A DNA stretch of 64,000 nucleotides, taken from positions 558,001 to 622,000 of the forward strand of contig NZ_AEYW01000006.1 in assembly GCF_000192475.1 (NCBI RefSeq), written 5' to 3'. Numbering within the stretch: position 1 is the first letter of the stretch; each line of letters begins with the position of its first letter. Shown here in pieces: positions 54,422-63,440 of this stretch. The position numbers were made by a program, and so were the translations under genes. Under the pieces are notes generated by a model that saw only the letters and a program-made list of their open reading frames with translations, did not search any database and was not told the origin of the DNA. Source of the stretch: Ruegeria conchae (GTDB lineage: Bacteria > Pseudomonadota > Alphaproteobacteria > Rhodobacterales > Rhodobacteraceae).

Positions 54422-55176
54422 CAGTTTACCTCGGCCAGAATGTCAGCATACCCATTGTGCTCAACTTCCAGAGCCAACTCGGGTCCGCCGGATTTGACGA
54501 TACGGCCATCGGCCATGATGTGCACGACGTCTGGTTTGATGTGATCCAGCAAACGCTGATAATGCGTGATAACAAGGAAACCGCGCCCTTCGTCGCGCAA
54601 CGCATTCACGCCTTCCGATACCAGCTTCATCGCATCCACATCGAGCCCCGAGTCGGTCTCGTCAAGGATGCATAACTTGGGCTCAAGCATTGCCATCTGC
54701 AGGATTTCGTTGCGCTTTTTCTCACCACCCGAGAATCCGACATTGACTGGGCGTTTCAACATATCCGCGTCGATCTTCAGCGCCTTTGCCTTGGCGCGGA
54801 TTTCTTTCAGGAAATCCGCTGCAGACAGTTCTTCCTGACCACGTGCCTTACGCTGAGCATTCACCGCTGTGCGCAAGAACGTCATGTTACCGACACCGGG
54901 AATCTCAACCGGATATTGGAATGCGAGAAATACACCAGCAGCTGCGCGCTCTTCCGGCTCCATCTCAAGCAGATCTTCGCCCTCAAGTGTGGCGGTACCA
55001 TCTGTCACTTCATATCCGTCCCGACCGGACAAGACATAGCTAAGCGTAGATTTGCCAGAGCCATTTGGCCCCATGATCGCATGAACCTTGCCGGCCTCAA
55101 CAGTGAGATCGACGCCTTTGAGGATTTGTTTGTCTTCTTCCTCAAGTTTTACGTGCAGGTTTTTGATTTCCAGCAT
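54421..55176 (-). CDS. sufC: Fe-S assembly ATPase SufC
   Basis: The ABC-type ATPase of the SufBCD complex, 251 residues. Walker A GPNGSGKST, Q-loop AFQYPVEIPG, signature GFSGGEKKRNEIL, Walker B CILDETDSGLD and H-loop VITHYQRLLD are all present. The start MLEIKNLHV at 55176 has AAAGGAC upstream; the upstream in-frame codons are not used. Confidence 0.95.
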   Translation of the reverse strand: MLEIKNLHVKLEEEDKQILKGVDLTVEAGKVHAIMGPNGSGKSTLSYVLSGRDGYEVTDGTATLEGEDLLEMEPEERAAAGVFLAFQYPVEIPGVGNMTFLRTAVNAQRKARGQEELSAADFLKEIRAKAKALKIDADMLKRPVNVGFSGGEKKRNEILQMAMLEPKLCILDETDSGLDVDAMKLVSEGVNALRDEGRGFLVITHYQRLLDHIKPDVVHIMADGRIVKSGGPELALEVEHNGYADILAEVN

Positions 55177-55228
55177 TTTTTGTCCTTTTGCATCTCGCAA
55201 GGGGCGCAGATTGACCCCTGATAATTGT

Positions 55229-55432
55229 CTATCCCAGCACCTTGCGGATCACCCGAGCGATGATCCAACCCAGCAGCGCGCCTCCGCCCACTGCCCAGAC
55301 CGGGTTGATGAAGTCCATGTATTTCGTGTTGACGTAAGCCACCCCCAACAGGCCGCCGATCACCGGCAGCGCGTAGCCAAGCGCTGTCAGCACATCATCC
55401 TTGCGGATACGTTGTTGTGGCTTTGGCGTCAT
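55229..55432 (-). CDS. Small membrane protein between sufB and sufC
   Basis: A 67-residue protein with a basic head (KPQQRIRKDD) and two hydrophobic helices (about 17-35 and 43-60, WAVGGGALLGWIIARVI). Its ATG overlaps the sufB stop (TGATG), so it is translated with sufB. I do not recognise a named family. It may tie the Suf complex to the membrane, which would be new, or be a bystander. Confidence 0.65.
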   Translation of the reverse strand: MTPKPQQRIRKDDVLTALGYALPVIGGLLGVAYVNTKYMDFINPVWAVGGGALLGWIIARVIRKVLG

Positions 55433-56952
55433 CAGCCGACCGATCCCTCTAGGCTGATCGCAACCAATTGCTGAGCCTCCATCGCGAATTCCATCGGCAG
55501 CGCCTGCAGCACGTCCTTGCAGAACCCGTTGACAACAAGCGCCACGGCCTCTTCCTCGTCCATGCCGCGTTGACGGCAATAGAACAACTGATCCTCGTCG
55601 ACCTTCGAAGTCGTCGCCTCATGCTCGACACGGGACGAGTTGTTTTTGACCTCGATATACGGAACCGTGTGCGCCCCACACTTGTCACCAATCAGCAAGC
55701 TGTCACACTGGGTGTAATTGCGACTATCCTTGGCCTTTGGATGCATCGAGACCAGTCCGCGATAGGTATTCTGCGCCATACCCGCACTGATCCCTTTCGA
55801 CACGATCCGCGACTTGGTGTTCTTGCCCAGATGAACCATCTTCGTGCCAGTATCGGCCTGCTGCATGTTGTTCGTGATCGCGATCGAGTAGAACTCACCC
55901 TGGCTGTCATCGCCACGCAGGATGCAGGACGGATACTTCCAAGTCACAGCCGAGCCGGTTTCAACCTGCGTCCACATCACCTTGGAGCGATCCCCACGGC
56001 AATCGGCGCGCTTGGTCACGAAGTTGTAGATACCACCTTTGCCGTTCTCATCACCGGGGAACCAGTTTTGAACGGTCGAATACTTCACCTCAGCATCTTC
56101 TTCGATGATGATTTCCACCACGGCCGCGTGCAGCTGTGCAGTGTCCCGCTGTGGTGCAGTACAACCTTCCAAGTAACTGACATAACTGCCCTTGTCGGCA
56201 ATGATCAGCGTCCGTTCGAACTGCCCCGTATTTTCCGCGTTGATGCGGAAATAGGTGCTCAATTCCATTGGACAGCGGACACCCGGTGGCACATAGACAA
56301 ACGAACCATCCGAAAACACAGCCGAGTTCAGAGTGGCATAGAAATTGTCGGATACCGGAACCACCGTTCCTAGATATTTCTTCACCAGTTCCGGATGTTC
56401 TCGGATCGCCTCGGAGATCGAGCAGAAAATAACACCCGCTTTTTTCAGCTCTTCCTGGAAAGTCGTGCCAACCGAAACCGAGTCAAACACCGCATCGACG
56501 GCGACCTTGCGCCCCTCGGCTGGCGCATCTTCGGCACCTTCAACTCCGGCAAGAATCATCTGTTCTTTCAGAGGGATACCCAGTTTCTCATATGTCGCCA
56601 GCAGCTTGGGGTCGACCTCATCCAAGGATTTGGGCTTCTCTTCCATCGATTTCGGACGAGCATAATAATACTGGTCCTGAAAATCGATTTTAGGATAGCT
56701 GACCATGGCCCAGTTCGGTTCATCCATCTTGGTCCAGCGTTCGAACGCGGCGAGACGCCACTCGGTCATCCATTCGGGCTCATCATTCTTGCCTGAAATC
56801 AGCTTGACGATATCGGGGTTTACACCCTTCGGGGCGTACTCCATCTCGATTTCTGTTTCCCAGCCATATTTGTAGGTTCCGACCTCGCGTACCGCATCCA
56901 CGGTTTCCTGATCGACACCTTCTTTTACCTGGGTCTGGTCCAAAGCGGCCAT
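55432..56952 (-). CDS. sufB: Fe-S assembly scaffold protein SufB
   Basis: The main scaffold subunit, 506 residues. Marker stretches are [37 protein letters not shown] (in pieces), [20 protein letters not shown], and the C-terminal [30 protein letters not shown] with the conserved Cys and Glu at the SufD interface. It opens the suf part of the operon, 18 nt after the cysteine desulfurase. Confidence 0.95.
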   Translation of the reverse strand: MAALDQTQVKEGVDQETVDAVREVGTYKYGWETEIEMEYAPKGVNPDIVKLISGKNDEPEWMTEWRLAAFERWTKMDEPNWAMVSYPKIDFQDQYYYARPKSMEEKPKSLDEVDPKLLATYEKLGIPLKEQMILAGVEGAEDAPAEGRKVAVDAVFDSVSVGTTFQEELKKAGVIFCSISEAIREHPELVKKYLGTVVPVSDNFYATLNSAVFSDGSFVYVPPGVRCPMELSTYFRINAENTGQFERTLIIADKGSYVSYLEGCTAPQRDTAQLHAAVVEIIIEEDAEVKYSTVQNWFPGDENGKGGIYNFVTKRADCRGDRSKVMWTQVETGSAVTWKYPSCILRGDDSQGEFYSIAITNNMQQADTGTKMVHLGKNTKSRIVSKGISAGMAQNTYRGLVSMHPKAKDSRNYTQCDSLLIGDKCGAHTVPYIEVKNNSSRVEHEATTSKVDEDQLFYCRQRGMDEEEAVALVVNGFCKDVLQALPMEFAMEAQQLVAISLEGSVG

Positions 56953-56970
56953 AAGACACCCTCCGTCAGA

Positions 56971-58014
56971 TCACGCGGCGCGCGCGCGATGCTTTTTCTC
57001 TTTCTCAAGCCACGTTTCCGCAAAACGCAGCACATTCTCTTCCGTCGTTTCGGGACCAAGCGATACGCGTATCGCACTGGCCGCCGCGTGTTCATCAAAT
57101 CCCATGGCCGTCAGCACAGCACTGGCGCGCACTTTGCCACTGGAGCAGGCTGAGCCTGCACTGATCGCAAATCCTGACAAATCCATCTGCATGACCTGGG
57201 TTTCTCCCTTCCAGCCCGGAGTGGCAAAGCACAACGTGTTGGGGAGTCGCTCCTGATCTTTCCCGACAAAAATAGTAGATTTCGATCCGGCCTCAAGAGC
57301 GTTTTCTAGAATATTTCTAAGTTCACGAACTTTTTCCCAGACACCATTTGCAAGATCGCGGGATGCAGCTTCAGCAGCAGCGCCGAAGCCCGCGATTCCG
57401 ATAACATTCTCAGTGCCCGAGCGACGACCCATCTCCTGCCCGCCACCTTTGATTTGCGCGGCCAAATCCGTGCCGCGTTTCATCACCAACGCACCGATCC
57501 CTTTGGGACCGCCCAGTTTGTGTGCTGAAATCAACGCCATTTCCGCGCCCAACCAGTTGAACGCAACTGGTAGCTTTCCAAACGCCTGAGTGGCGTCAGT
57601 TACGGCCAGATCAGACGGGAGAGTTTGAATGATGCCCGTCTCGGAGTTTGCAAGTTGCAATGCCGTAAAGGCGGGATCTGAAACCGTAACTTGCCCGTCT
57701 TTCGACACTGGTAACACTTCATTGGCCCACGCACGTACCGCATCATGCTCGATCGCGGCCCCCTGCAGACCACGTCCTGACATCGCCAACGCCGCCGCTT
57801 CGGTGGCGCCCGAGGTAAAGACGATGTCTGCGCCATCCGCCCCAAATGCGATGGCAATCTGTGCGCGTGCTCTCTCGACCACTGCCTTTGCAGCACGGCC
57901 CTCGGCGTGAACGGATGACGGATTGCCGGCCAGATCCATCGCGGCAATCATTGCAGCGCGGGCTTCGGGCCTTAATGGAGCCGTCGCATTATGATCGAGA
58001 TAAACCCGTTTCAT
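56971..58014 (-). CDS. Cysteine desulfurase, IscS/NifS-like
   Basis: A 347-residue PLP enzyme of the class I (IscS/NifS) type, shorter than typical IscS (about 400). PLP Lys lies in ALISAHKLGGPKGIGAL and the catalytic Cys in AISAGSACSSGKVRAS. The C-terminal tail for IscU binding is missing. The operon thus holds two desulfurases, this one and SufS. Which one feeds SufBCD, and whether this one serves thio-modification of tRNA, cannot be told from sequence. Confidence 0.88.
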   Translation of the reverse strand: MKRVYLDHNATAPLRPEARAAMIAAMDLAGNPSSVHAEGRAAKAVVERARAQIAIAFGADGADIVFTSGATEAAALAMSGRGLQGAAIEHDAVRAWANEVLPVSKDGQVTVSDPAFTALQLANSETGIIQTLPSDLAVTDATQAFGKLPVAFNWLGAEMALISAHKLGGPKGIGALVMKRGTDLAAQIKGGGQEMGRRSGTENVIGIAGFGAAAEAASRDLANGVWEKVRELRNILENALEAGSKSTIFVGKDQERLPNTLCFATPGWKGETQVMQMDLSGFAISAGSACSSGKVRASAVLTAMGFDEHAAASAIRVSLGPETTEENVLRFAETWLEKEKKHRARAA

Positions 58015-58068
58015 AGATACATCTTTTTCAACGTGGAATCCTGTGGAACGAAAATCTGATACATCAGC

Positions 58069-58527
58069 TCAGTCGTCCACGACCGCAAACAAGTTTGGAA
58101 CTGCCGGGCACGGTGCCAGATCATTTCGGATCACATCCGACAACCGCGTTTGATGCAGGAACACATACACATGTGCGCTCAAGCTTTCCCACAAACGATT
58201 GGTCAGGGATTGCGCCCGACTGCCGGACGAAGCACCCGATGCCCCCGCCCCTTTGTGCATCGCATCGACGGTTTCATCTACCGCAGCCAAAATCTCAACC
58301 ACTCGAATTTCGGATGCAGGGCGCGCAAGACGATAACCTCCACCCGGACCCCGAACCGAGCTGACCAACTCAGCGCGACGCAGTTTTACAAAAAGCTGTT
58401 CCAGATAAGGAAGAGAAATATCCTGGCGCTCGGAAATCTCACCAAGTGTAACAAGCTTGTCAGAGGATTGCAGAGCAATATCCGCCAGAGCAACCATCGC
58501 ATAGCGTCCTTTGGTCGACAGCTTCAT
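58069..58527 (-). CDS. iscR: Rrf2-family regulator IscR without the usual cluster cysteines
   Basis: A 152-residue Rrf2 regulator: winged helix at 1-75 (MKLSTKGRYAMVALADIAL, SERQDISLPYLEQLFVKLRRAELVSSVRGPGGGYRL). In E. coli IscR three Cys near 92-104 hold a [2Fe-2S] cluster; here that stretch is HKGAGASGASSGSR, with none. The only Cys is residue 140. Rhodobacter IscR is known to use an unusual ligand set, so sensing may remain. It is the promoter-proximal gene of the Fe-S operon and presumably represses it. Confidence 0.88.
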   Translation of the reverse strand: MKLSTKGRYAMVALADIALQSSDKLVTLGEISERQDISLPYLEQLFVKLRRAELVSSVRGPGGGYRLARPASEIRVVEILAAVDETVDAMHKGAGASGASSGSRAQSLTNRLWESLSAHVYVFLHQTRLSDVIRNDLAPCPAVPNLFAVVDD

Positions 58528-58621
58528 TTGAATTCCTTAAGGCAAGAACAGCGAAAACATTGACGCCGCCGCAGCCAGTGCGTATCTCCCACTGACAGCG
58601 TTTTCACGCGACACAATGTAA

Positions 58622-58636
58622 TTAGAACCGTTCTAA
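58622..58636. promoter_or_regulatory. Iron-box-like palindrome upstream of iscR
   Basis: TTAGAAC-C-GTTCTAA is a perfect 15-bp palindrome, 95 bp before iscR and 68 bp before the divergent hydrolase. It resembles the Irr-type iron control element (TTAGAA...TTCTAA) of alphaproteobacteria. Binding by Irr or IscR is inference. Confidence 0.6.
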
Positions 58637-58703
58637 GGTGCCTGACGATTACCGTCAAGATAATCTCGGGGCCGAGGCGTCAAAAAACAGGACTAAAGCA
58701 CAC

Positions 58704-59357
58704 ATGCCCGAGGTGATTTTTCCCGGACCCGAAGGCCGCCTGGAAGGCCGCTACCACCCGCAAAAGGAAAAAGACGCACCGATCGCAATCGTGCTGCATC
58801 CGCACCCTCAATTTGGCGGGACCATGAATAACAAGGTGGTCTACAACCTGCACTATGCCTTCTACAACATGGGCTTCACGGTTCTGCGCTTTAACTTCCG
58901 TGGCGTAGGCCGCAGCCAAGGCGAATATGATCAGGGTGTTGGCGAGCTTAGCGATGCCGCGTCGGCGCTGGATTATCTTCAGTCCATGAACAACAACTCC
59001 AAGCATTGCTGGGTTGCAGGATTCTCATTCGGCGCCTGGATCGGAATGCAACTGCTGATGCGTCGTCCCGAGATCACCGGCTTTATTAGCGTGTCACCCC
59101 CGGCGAACATGTATGATTTTTCTTTCCTGGCCCCCTGCCCGTCTTCCGGCCTGATCATCAACGGGTCGTCAGACCGCGTTGCACCCCCTGCGGATACCAC
59201 TTCGCTGGTTAGCAAATTGCACGAGCAAAAAGGGATCACAATCACGCATCACGAGGTTGAAGGCGCGGATCACTTCTTCCAGGATCGCCACATGGACACG
59301 CTGATGACCGACGTGACGGATTATGTGAAGCGTCGCCTGACCGAGAATACGCGCTGA
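58704..59357 (+). CDS. Alpha/beta hydrolase
   Basis: A 217-residue hydrolase of the short YsxC-neighbour type: HPHPQFGGTMNNKVVYNL near residue 30, FNFRGVGRSQGEYD, nucleophile Ser in AGFSFGAWIG, Asp in NGSSDRVAPP, His in EGADHFFQ. The triad is complete. The start MPEVIFPGPEGRLEG is the family's usual opening; the frame is open from a GTG at 58638. Overlaps the next gene by 1 nt (TGATG). Substrate unknown. Confidence 0.8.
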   Translation: MPEVIFPGPEGRLEGRYHPQKEKDAPIAIVLHPHPQFGGTMNNKVVYNLHYAFYNMGFTVLRFNFRGVGRSQGEYDQGVGELSDAASALDYLQSMNNNSKHCWVAGFSFGAWIGMQLLMRRPEITGFISVSPPANMYDFSFLAPCPSSGLIINGSSDRVAPPADTTSLVSKLHEQKGITITHHEVEGADHFFQDRHMDTLMTDVTDYVKRRLTENTR

Positions 59358-59602
59358 TGTCTGATACCATCACCACCCTTGCCTCGAGATTGGCAGAGGA
59401 TACGATGAAGGTCATGGACGAAACCGGTGAGGATCGGTTTTATGTGGAGGTCGGCGAGCTTTTGGGCGCGTCATCTCAGACGCTGGAAGAAGCGTTTTTG
59501 ACCGAAGTTCGGGTACGCCTCGCAGAACGCAAGGCCCGTAAGTTTGTGGTCAAGAAATTGTCCGATCATCGCTCAAAACTCAAAGCGATCGAGAAGCAGT
59601 AA
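59357..59602 (+). CDS. DUF6494-family small protein
   Basis: An 81-residue, wholly helical and charged protein (TLEEAFLTEVRVRLAERKARKF in the middle). The family is widespread in alphaproteobacteria and has no known function. Translational coupling with the hydrolase suggests they work together. A terminator follows 31 nt after the stop. Confidence 0.7.
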   Translation: MSDTITTLASRLAEDTMKVMDETGEDRFYVEVGELLGASSQTLEEAFLTEVRVRLAERKARKFVVKKLSDHRSKLKAIEKQ

Positions 59603-59633
59603 AAATTGAATGCAATCTTATTGCGAACAAAAG

Positions 59634-59657
59634 AAAAGGAGCCCGAAAGCTCCTTTT
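59634..59657. terminator. Bidirectional terminator
   Basis: AAAAGGAGC-CCGAAA-GCTCCTTTT, flanked by A-run and T-run, so it works for the DUF6494 gene and for the small gene on the other strand. Confidence 0.85.
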
Positions 59658-59679
59658 CGTCAAATCGTTCGGTGGGCGC

Positions 59680-59811
59680 CTAAACTGGAGTACCCTCTAA
59701 CCGCTCAACATTCTGGGCTGCATCAATGTCGACGGACCCCCCGTCTGCAAGCCACCCTAGCGCCACGATCAACACCGAAACGATAATGACTGATTTTGCA
59801 AATGTCGTCAC
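59680..59811 (-). CDS. Candidate 43-residue single-pass membrane peptide
   Basis: Starting at a GTG, the frame reads MTTFAKSVIIVSVLIVALGW, then an acidic tail ending ERLEGTPV and TAG. Lys6 before a 14-residue hydrophobic run and an acidic C terminus give a clear N-in membrane protein. A bidirectional terminator lies right after the stop. No strong ribosome site is seen. Function unknown. Confidence 0.4.
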   Translation of the reverse strand: MTTFAKSVIIVSVLIVALGWLADGGSVDIDAAQNVERLEGTPV

Positions 59812-59995
59812 TCAATCAAACTCGTTAAAAACTAACTAAAACACCCAACCCTCTATCATGCCTCAGGAATATCAAATAGTCAGGTTTACCTGACCTTTGG
59901 TAAAGTGACTCTTTATTCTGCGCCGCCAGAATCCTCTTGCCCGGCAATAGCCAACTATGGTCAACCTTCCGCGACACTTCGGAAAGGCATCAATC

Positions 59996-60331
59996 TTGCC
60001 CAAAACATATTTTATCCTGCTGCTGGCGGTCATTGCGGAAACCATTGGGACCACTGCACTGCAAGCCAGCCATCAGTTCACCCGCTTTTGGCCCTCTGCC
60101 CTGGTGGTCGTTGGCTATGGCAGCGCATTCTATCTTATGGCGCTCACTCTGAAAGTGATGCCTGTCGGGATTGTCTATGCAATCTGGTCAGGACTGGGGA
60201 TTTTCCTAATAGCACTGATTGGTTTTCTGGTATTTGGTCAGAAACTCGACTGGCCGGCGATCCTGGGGCTTGTTCTGATACTGTCTGGAATTCTGATCAT
60301 TCACCTGTTTTCTTCGACCGCGGGTCACTGA
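59996..60331 (+). CDS. Small multidrug resistance (SMR) efflux protein
   Basis: A 111-residue, four-helix proton-coupled exporter. It opens MPKTYFILLLAVIAETIGTT with the essential Glu15; YAIWSGLGIFLIALIGFLVFGQ and ILSGILIIHLF are typical. The TTG at 59996 gives the standard SMR length and has GGAAAGG 8 nt upstream; an ATG 13 codons earlier would add an atypical tail. It works as an antiparallel dimer; a single gene fits an EmrE-like homodimer. Substrates are cationic compounds or guanidinium; not decidable here. Confidence 0.88.
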   Translation: MPKTYFILLLAVIAETIGTTALQASHQFTRFWPSALVVVGYGSAFYLMALTLKVMPVGIVYAIWSGLGIFLIALIGFLVFGQKLDWPAILGLVLILSGILIIHLFSSTAGH

Positions 60332-60408
60332 ACGCCGGTTAGGGCTGGTATATTTTGTCGCGCCGCGTTATGCGCCGGGCCAACTTCCCGTTCAAAGGTT
60401 GACCTCTC

Positions 60409-62226
60409 ATGGACCTGCGCAATATCGCAATCATCGCTCACGTGGACCACGGTAAAACGACCCTGGTGGATGAGCTTCTTAAACAATCCGGCGCTTTCCG
60501 CGAGAATCAGGCCGTTGCCGAGCGCGCAATGGACAGCAATGATCTGGAACGGGAACGTGGCATCACCATTCTAGCCAAGGCGACTTCAGTCGAATGGAAA
60601 GACACTCGTATCAACATCGTCGATACCCCCGGCCACGCCGATTTCGGAGGCGAGGTCGAACGCATCCTCAGCATGGTAGACGGTGTTGTTCTTCTGGTCG
60701 ACGCCGCCGAAGGTCCCATGCCGCAAACCAAGTTCGTGACTTCCAAGGCGCTGGCATTGGGACTGCGTCCCATTGTTGTATTGAATAAGGTCGACAAACC
60801 GGATGCCGAACCAGATCGCGCGCTGGACGAGTGTTTTGACCTGTTCGCCAACCTTGGTGCTGACGACGATCAGCTTGATTTTCCCGCCATGTATGCCTCG
60901 GGCCGTTCAGGTTGGGCAGATATGGAACTGGACGGACCGCGCAAGGATCTGACTGCCCTTTTCGATCTGATCGTCGATCACGTCCCCGCCCCCAAGCAAA
61001 TTGAGAAAAAGGACGAGCCGTTCCGAATGCTTGCCACCACGCTTGGCAGCGATCCTTTCATCGGCCGCATCCTGACCGGTCGTGTCGAGAGCGGAACGTT
61101 GAAAGCGGGTGACAGCCTCAAGGCGCTCAGCCGTGACGGAACATTGATCGAGAATTTCCGTGCGACAAAGATTCTCGCGTTCCGTGGTCTCGCACAACAG
61201 CCTATCGATTTGGCCGAAGCCGGGGACATCGTCACCATTGCGGGAATGAGCAAGGCCACGGTTGCGGATTCTTTAGTTTCTCCGCAAGTAAATGAGGCTT
61301 TGCCCGCTCAGCCGATCGATCCACCAACGATCACCGTCACCTTCGGCATCAATGATTCCCCGCTTGCTGGCCGAGACGGTAAAAAGGTTCAGTCCCGCGT
61401 CATTCGTGATCGTCTAATGAAGGAGGCTGAATCAAATGTCGCGATCCGCATTAGCGATACACCCGGTGGTGAAGCCTTTGAAGTCGCTGGCCGTGGCGAA
61501 CTCCAGATGGGCGTCCTGATCGAGAATATGCGCCGCGAAGGGTTCGAACTCAGCATCTCGCGCCCGCAGGTTTTGTTCCGCGACGAAGACGGTCAACGCC
61601 TTGAGCCCATCGAAGAAGTCACCATCGATGTCGATGACGAATTCTCGGGCTCAGTGATCGAGAAGATCACTGGAGCACGCAAAGGTGAACTGGTTGAGAT
61701 GCGCCCCGCAGGAGTTGGCAAAACCCGCATCATCGCCCATGTGCCATCACGAGGTCTAATCGGATATCACGGCGAGTTTCTGACCGACACGCGCGGGACC
61801 GGTGTTCTGAACCGCGTTTTCCATGGATGGGCTGCCCACAAGGGATCGATCCCCGGTCGTCGTGCAGGCGTCTTGATTTCAATGGAAAAAGGCCAGGCCG
61901 TCGCCTACGCCTTGTGGAACCTAGAGGAACGTGGACGCATGTTCGTGGGGCCGCAAACCGATGTCTATCAAGGCATGGTGATCGGTGAACATTCCCGCGA
62001 CAACGATCTGGAAGTGAACCCGCTTAAAGGCAAGAAGCTGACCAACGTACGCGCCAGCGGATCGGATGACGCGGTGCGCCTGACGCCTCACATAAAATTC
62101 TCTTTGGAAGAGGCGATCGCGTATATCGACGATGACGAACTGGTTGAGGTGACGCCACATGCGATCCGGCTTCGTAAACGCTATCTGGATCCACATGAGC
62201 GGAAGAGAATGGCACGATCTGCGTAG
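60409..62226 (+). CDS. typA: Ribosome-associated GTPase TypA/BipA
   Basis: A 605-residue translational GTPase that aids late 50S assembly under stress and cold. G1 AHVDHGKT, switch I RERGITI, G3 [10 protein letters not shown]4 NKVDKPDAE, then domains II, III, V-like ([18 protein letters not shown]) and the TypA-specific C-terminal domain ([36 protein letters not shown] in pieces). Terminated by a strong hairpin. Confidence 0.96.
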   Translation: MDLRNIAIIAHVDHGKTTLVDELLKQSGAFRENQAVAERAMDSNDLERERGITILAKATSVEWKDTRINIVDTPGHADFGGEVERILSMVDGVVLLVDAAEGPMPQTKFVTSKALALGLRPIVVLNKVDKPDAEPDRALDECFDLFANLGADDDQLDFPAMYASGRSGWADMELDGPRKDLTALFDLIVDHVPAPKQIEKKDEPFRMLATTLGSDPFIGRILTGRVESGTLKAGDSLKALSRDGTLIENFRATKILAFRGLAQQPIDLAEAGDIVTIAGMSKATVADSLVSPQVNEALPAQPIDPPTITVTFGINDSPLAGRDGKKVQSRVIRDRLMKEAESNVAIRISDTPGGEAFEVAGRGELQMGVLIENMRREGFELSISRPQVLFRDEDGQRLEPIEEVTIDVDDEFSGSVIEKITGARKGELVEMRPAGVGKTRIIAHVPSRGLIGYHGEFLTDTRGTGVLNRVFHGWAAHKGSIPGRRAGVLISMEKGQAVAYALWNLEERGRMFVGPQTDVYQGMVIGEHSRDNDLEVNPLKGKKLTNVRASGSDDAVRLTPHIKFSLEEAIAYIDDDELVEVTPHAIRLRKRYLDPHERKRMARSA

Positions 62227-62313
62227 GTCCTGCAGTAACTCAGTTCACACAAACGCAACAATGGCCCATTCGTGGCAAATTTGCGTCAATATGGAAATAG
62301 TCCAGAAATCTAG

Positions 62314-62345
62314 AGCCCGCCAATTTGGCGGGCTTTCTATTTGTT
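62314..62345 (+). terminator. Terminator after typA
   Basis: AGCCCGCC-AATTT-GGCGGGCT followed by TTCTATTTGTTTTT. Confidence 0.88.
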
Positions 62346-62434
62346 TTTAAACGCCTTTCCCTGGTGTAAGCCAATATTGACCCTTGTGCACTCATCATTG
62401 GCCGCTTGAAAATAAGGCCTAAAAAGGAGATTTT

Positions 62435-62479
62435 GTGTTCAAAGTGTGGCGCCGCACGAGTATACGGCGAGTTAGTTAA
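62435..62479 (+). CDS. Candidate 14-residue Arg-containing leader peptide
   Basis: AAAAAGGAGATTTT-GTG is an excellent ribosome site and start. The frame reads MFKVWRRTSIRRVS and ends TAA at 62477-62479, 22 nt before the next gene's ATG. Four Arg codons, two of them CGG and CGA. It could act as a translated leader controlling the secreted repeat protein, or be chance. Confidence 0.35.
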   Translation: MFKVWRRTSIRRVS

Positions 62480-62501
62480 TGAGTATCTAAGGAGAAATGC
62501 T

Positions 62502-63275
62502 ATGCGCATTAATTCCAAACTATTTTCGATAGTATTTGTTGCTTCTACATTCCCATTGATATCTGCTGGTACTTCGCAGGCATCTGAGATGTGTACTGTA
62601 AAGACGGCAAAGCAATCCGTGTCCTCAAACACCCTTTGCGCCTGCGACGTCGTAAGTTCTCGGATGATAAAATACATCCAACGTCGGGCGGATTTTGAAT
62701 CCGTTCTGGAGCAGACGCTGCTGGATTGCCCTGCATTTGCATCCCTGCTGACCGACCTTCCGACAGCATCGCTTGGCCTGGCGGATCGACGTTCCGGCGA
62801 TGGTCCTGATGATGAAAACCCTCGCGGTGGCAACGAGCCAGACGGTGAGCGGACATCTGACGACGACGATAGCCCCAAGGGCGGTGACAATCCCAGAGGC
62901 GACAATAATCCCAAAGGTGGTGACAATCCCAAAGGTGGTGACAATCCCAAAGGTGGTGACAATCCCAAAGGTGGTGACCCCGAAGATACGAATACCGATC
63001 CGCGCGATATACAAGACATCCTAAGAGAAAAGCGGCAAGCAGCTTCAGATTTGCACGCTCAGGCGGATTCGTACGAATCAAAGGCTCAGTGGCACGAGAA
63101 CAAAGCTGAAATTCGTGACCAAGAACAAAACCCGGAAGGTGCCGCAGAGCAAAGAAGCGAGGCCGAGAAATATCGGCAGCTGGCTCTTGAATATCGGAAC
63201 TCGGCCCGTGAAATGAGCGATGGTGCGCAGGAAATGGAGGAAGCACATCAGCGGGCAGAAGAGTTTACCCGTTAG
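62502..63275 (+). CDS. Secreted GGDNPK-repeat protein of unknown function
   Basis: A 257-residue protein with a signal peptide (MRINSKLFSIVFVASTFPLI, cleavage near residue 27 after SQA), a Cys-containing head (CTV...CACD...DCP), an acidic Asp/Gly linker with five copies, some imperfect, of a GGDNPK hexapeptide (about 132-162), and a C-terminal Ala/Glu/Gln coiled coil (about 170-255). AAGGAG lies 7 nt before the ATG at 62502. The repeat length probably varies between strains. No domain is recognised; a periplasmic or surface spacer protein is inference. Confidence 0.7.
   Translation: MRINSKLFSIVFVASTFPLISAGTSQASEMCTVKTAKQSVSSNTLCACDVVSSRMIKYIQRRADFESVLEQTLLDCPAFASLLTDLPTASLGLADRRSGDGPDDENPRGGNEPDGERTSDDDDSPKGGDNPRGDNNPKGGDNPKGGDNPKGGDNPKGGDPEDTNTDPRDIQDILREKRQAASDLHAQADSYESKAQWHENKAEIRDQEQNPEGAAEQRSEAEKYRQLALEYRNSAREMSDGAQEMEEAHQRAEEFTR
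62916..62969 (+). repeat. 18-bp coding minisatellite
   Basis: GGTGGTGACAATCCCAAA three times exactly (62916-62933, 62934-62951, 62952-62969), with two degenerate units before and a partial one after. Multiples of 3 keep the frame. Confidence 0.9.
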
Positions 63276-63319
63276 ACCCTGCGAGTACAGGCCACCGGTC
63301 TGAAGATTGGCGGCAAAGT

Positions 63320-63353
63320 CTAGTTAAGACGAAATACTAGTTAAGACGAAATA
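63320..63353 (+). repeat. Exact tandem duplication of a 17-bp unit
   Basis: CTAGTTAAGACGAAATA at 63320-63336 and 63337-63353, directly before a terminator. The second such terminator-side duplication in the window. Confidence 0.85.
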
Positions 63354-63354
63354 A

Positions 63355-63390
63355 ACGGGCGCTGTGCAGATTCACGCGCCCGTATCTTTT
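63355..63390 (+). terminator. Terminator after the repeat protein
   Basis: ACGGGCGC (63355-63362) and GCGCCCGT (63376-63383) with a 13-nt loop, then ATCTTTT. Confidence 0.75.
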
Positions 63391-63440
63391 GATCTCATTA
63401 CCACCATTTGGATTTCAAGGCCGATACTCCTAACTGCGCG

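Noticed and set aside
62916..62969. CRISPR array
   Set aside because: Units are 18 bp, without spacers, and in frame within a protein gene.
62240..63019. Minus-strand frame with PLGLSPPLGL repeats
   Set aside because: It is the antisense of the 18-bp coding repeat; the repeat is open in several frames. The plus strand has the signal peptide and ribosome site.
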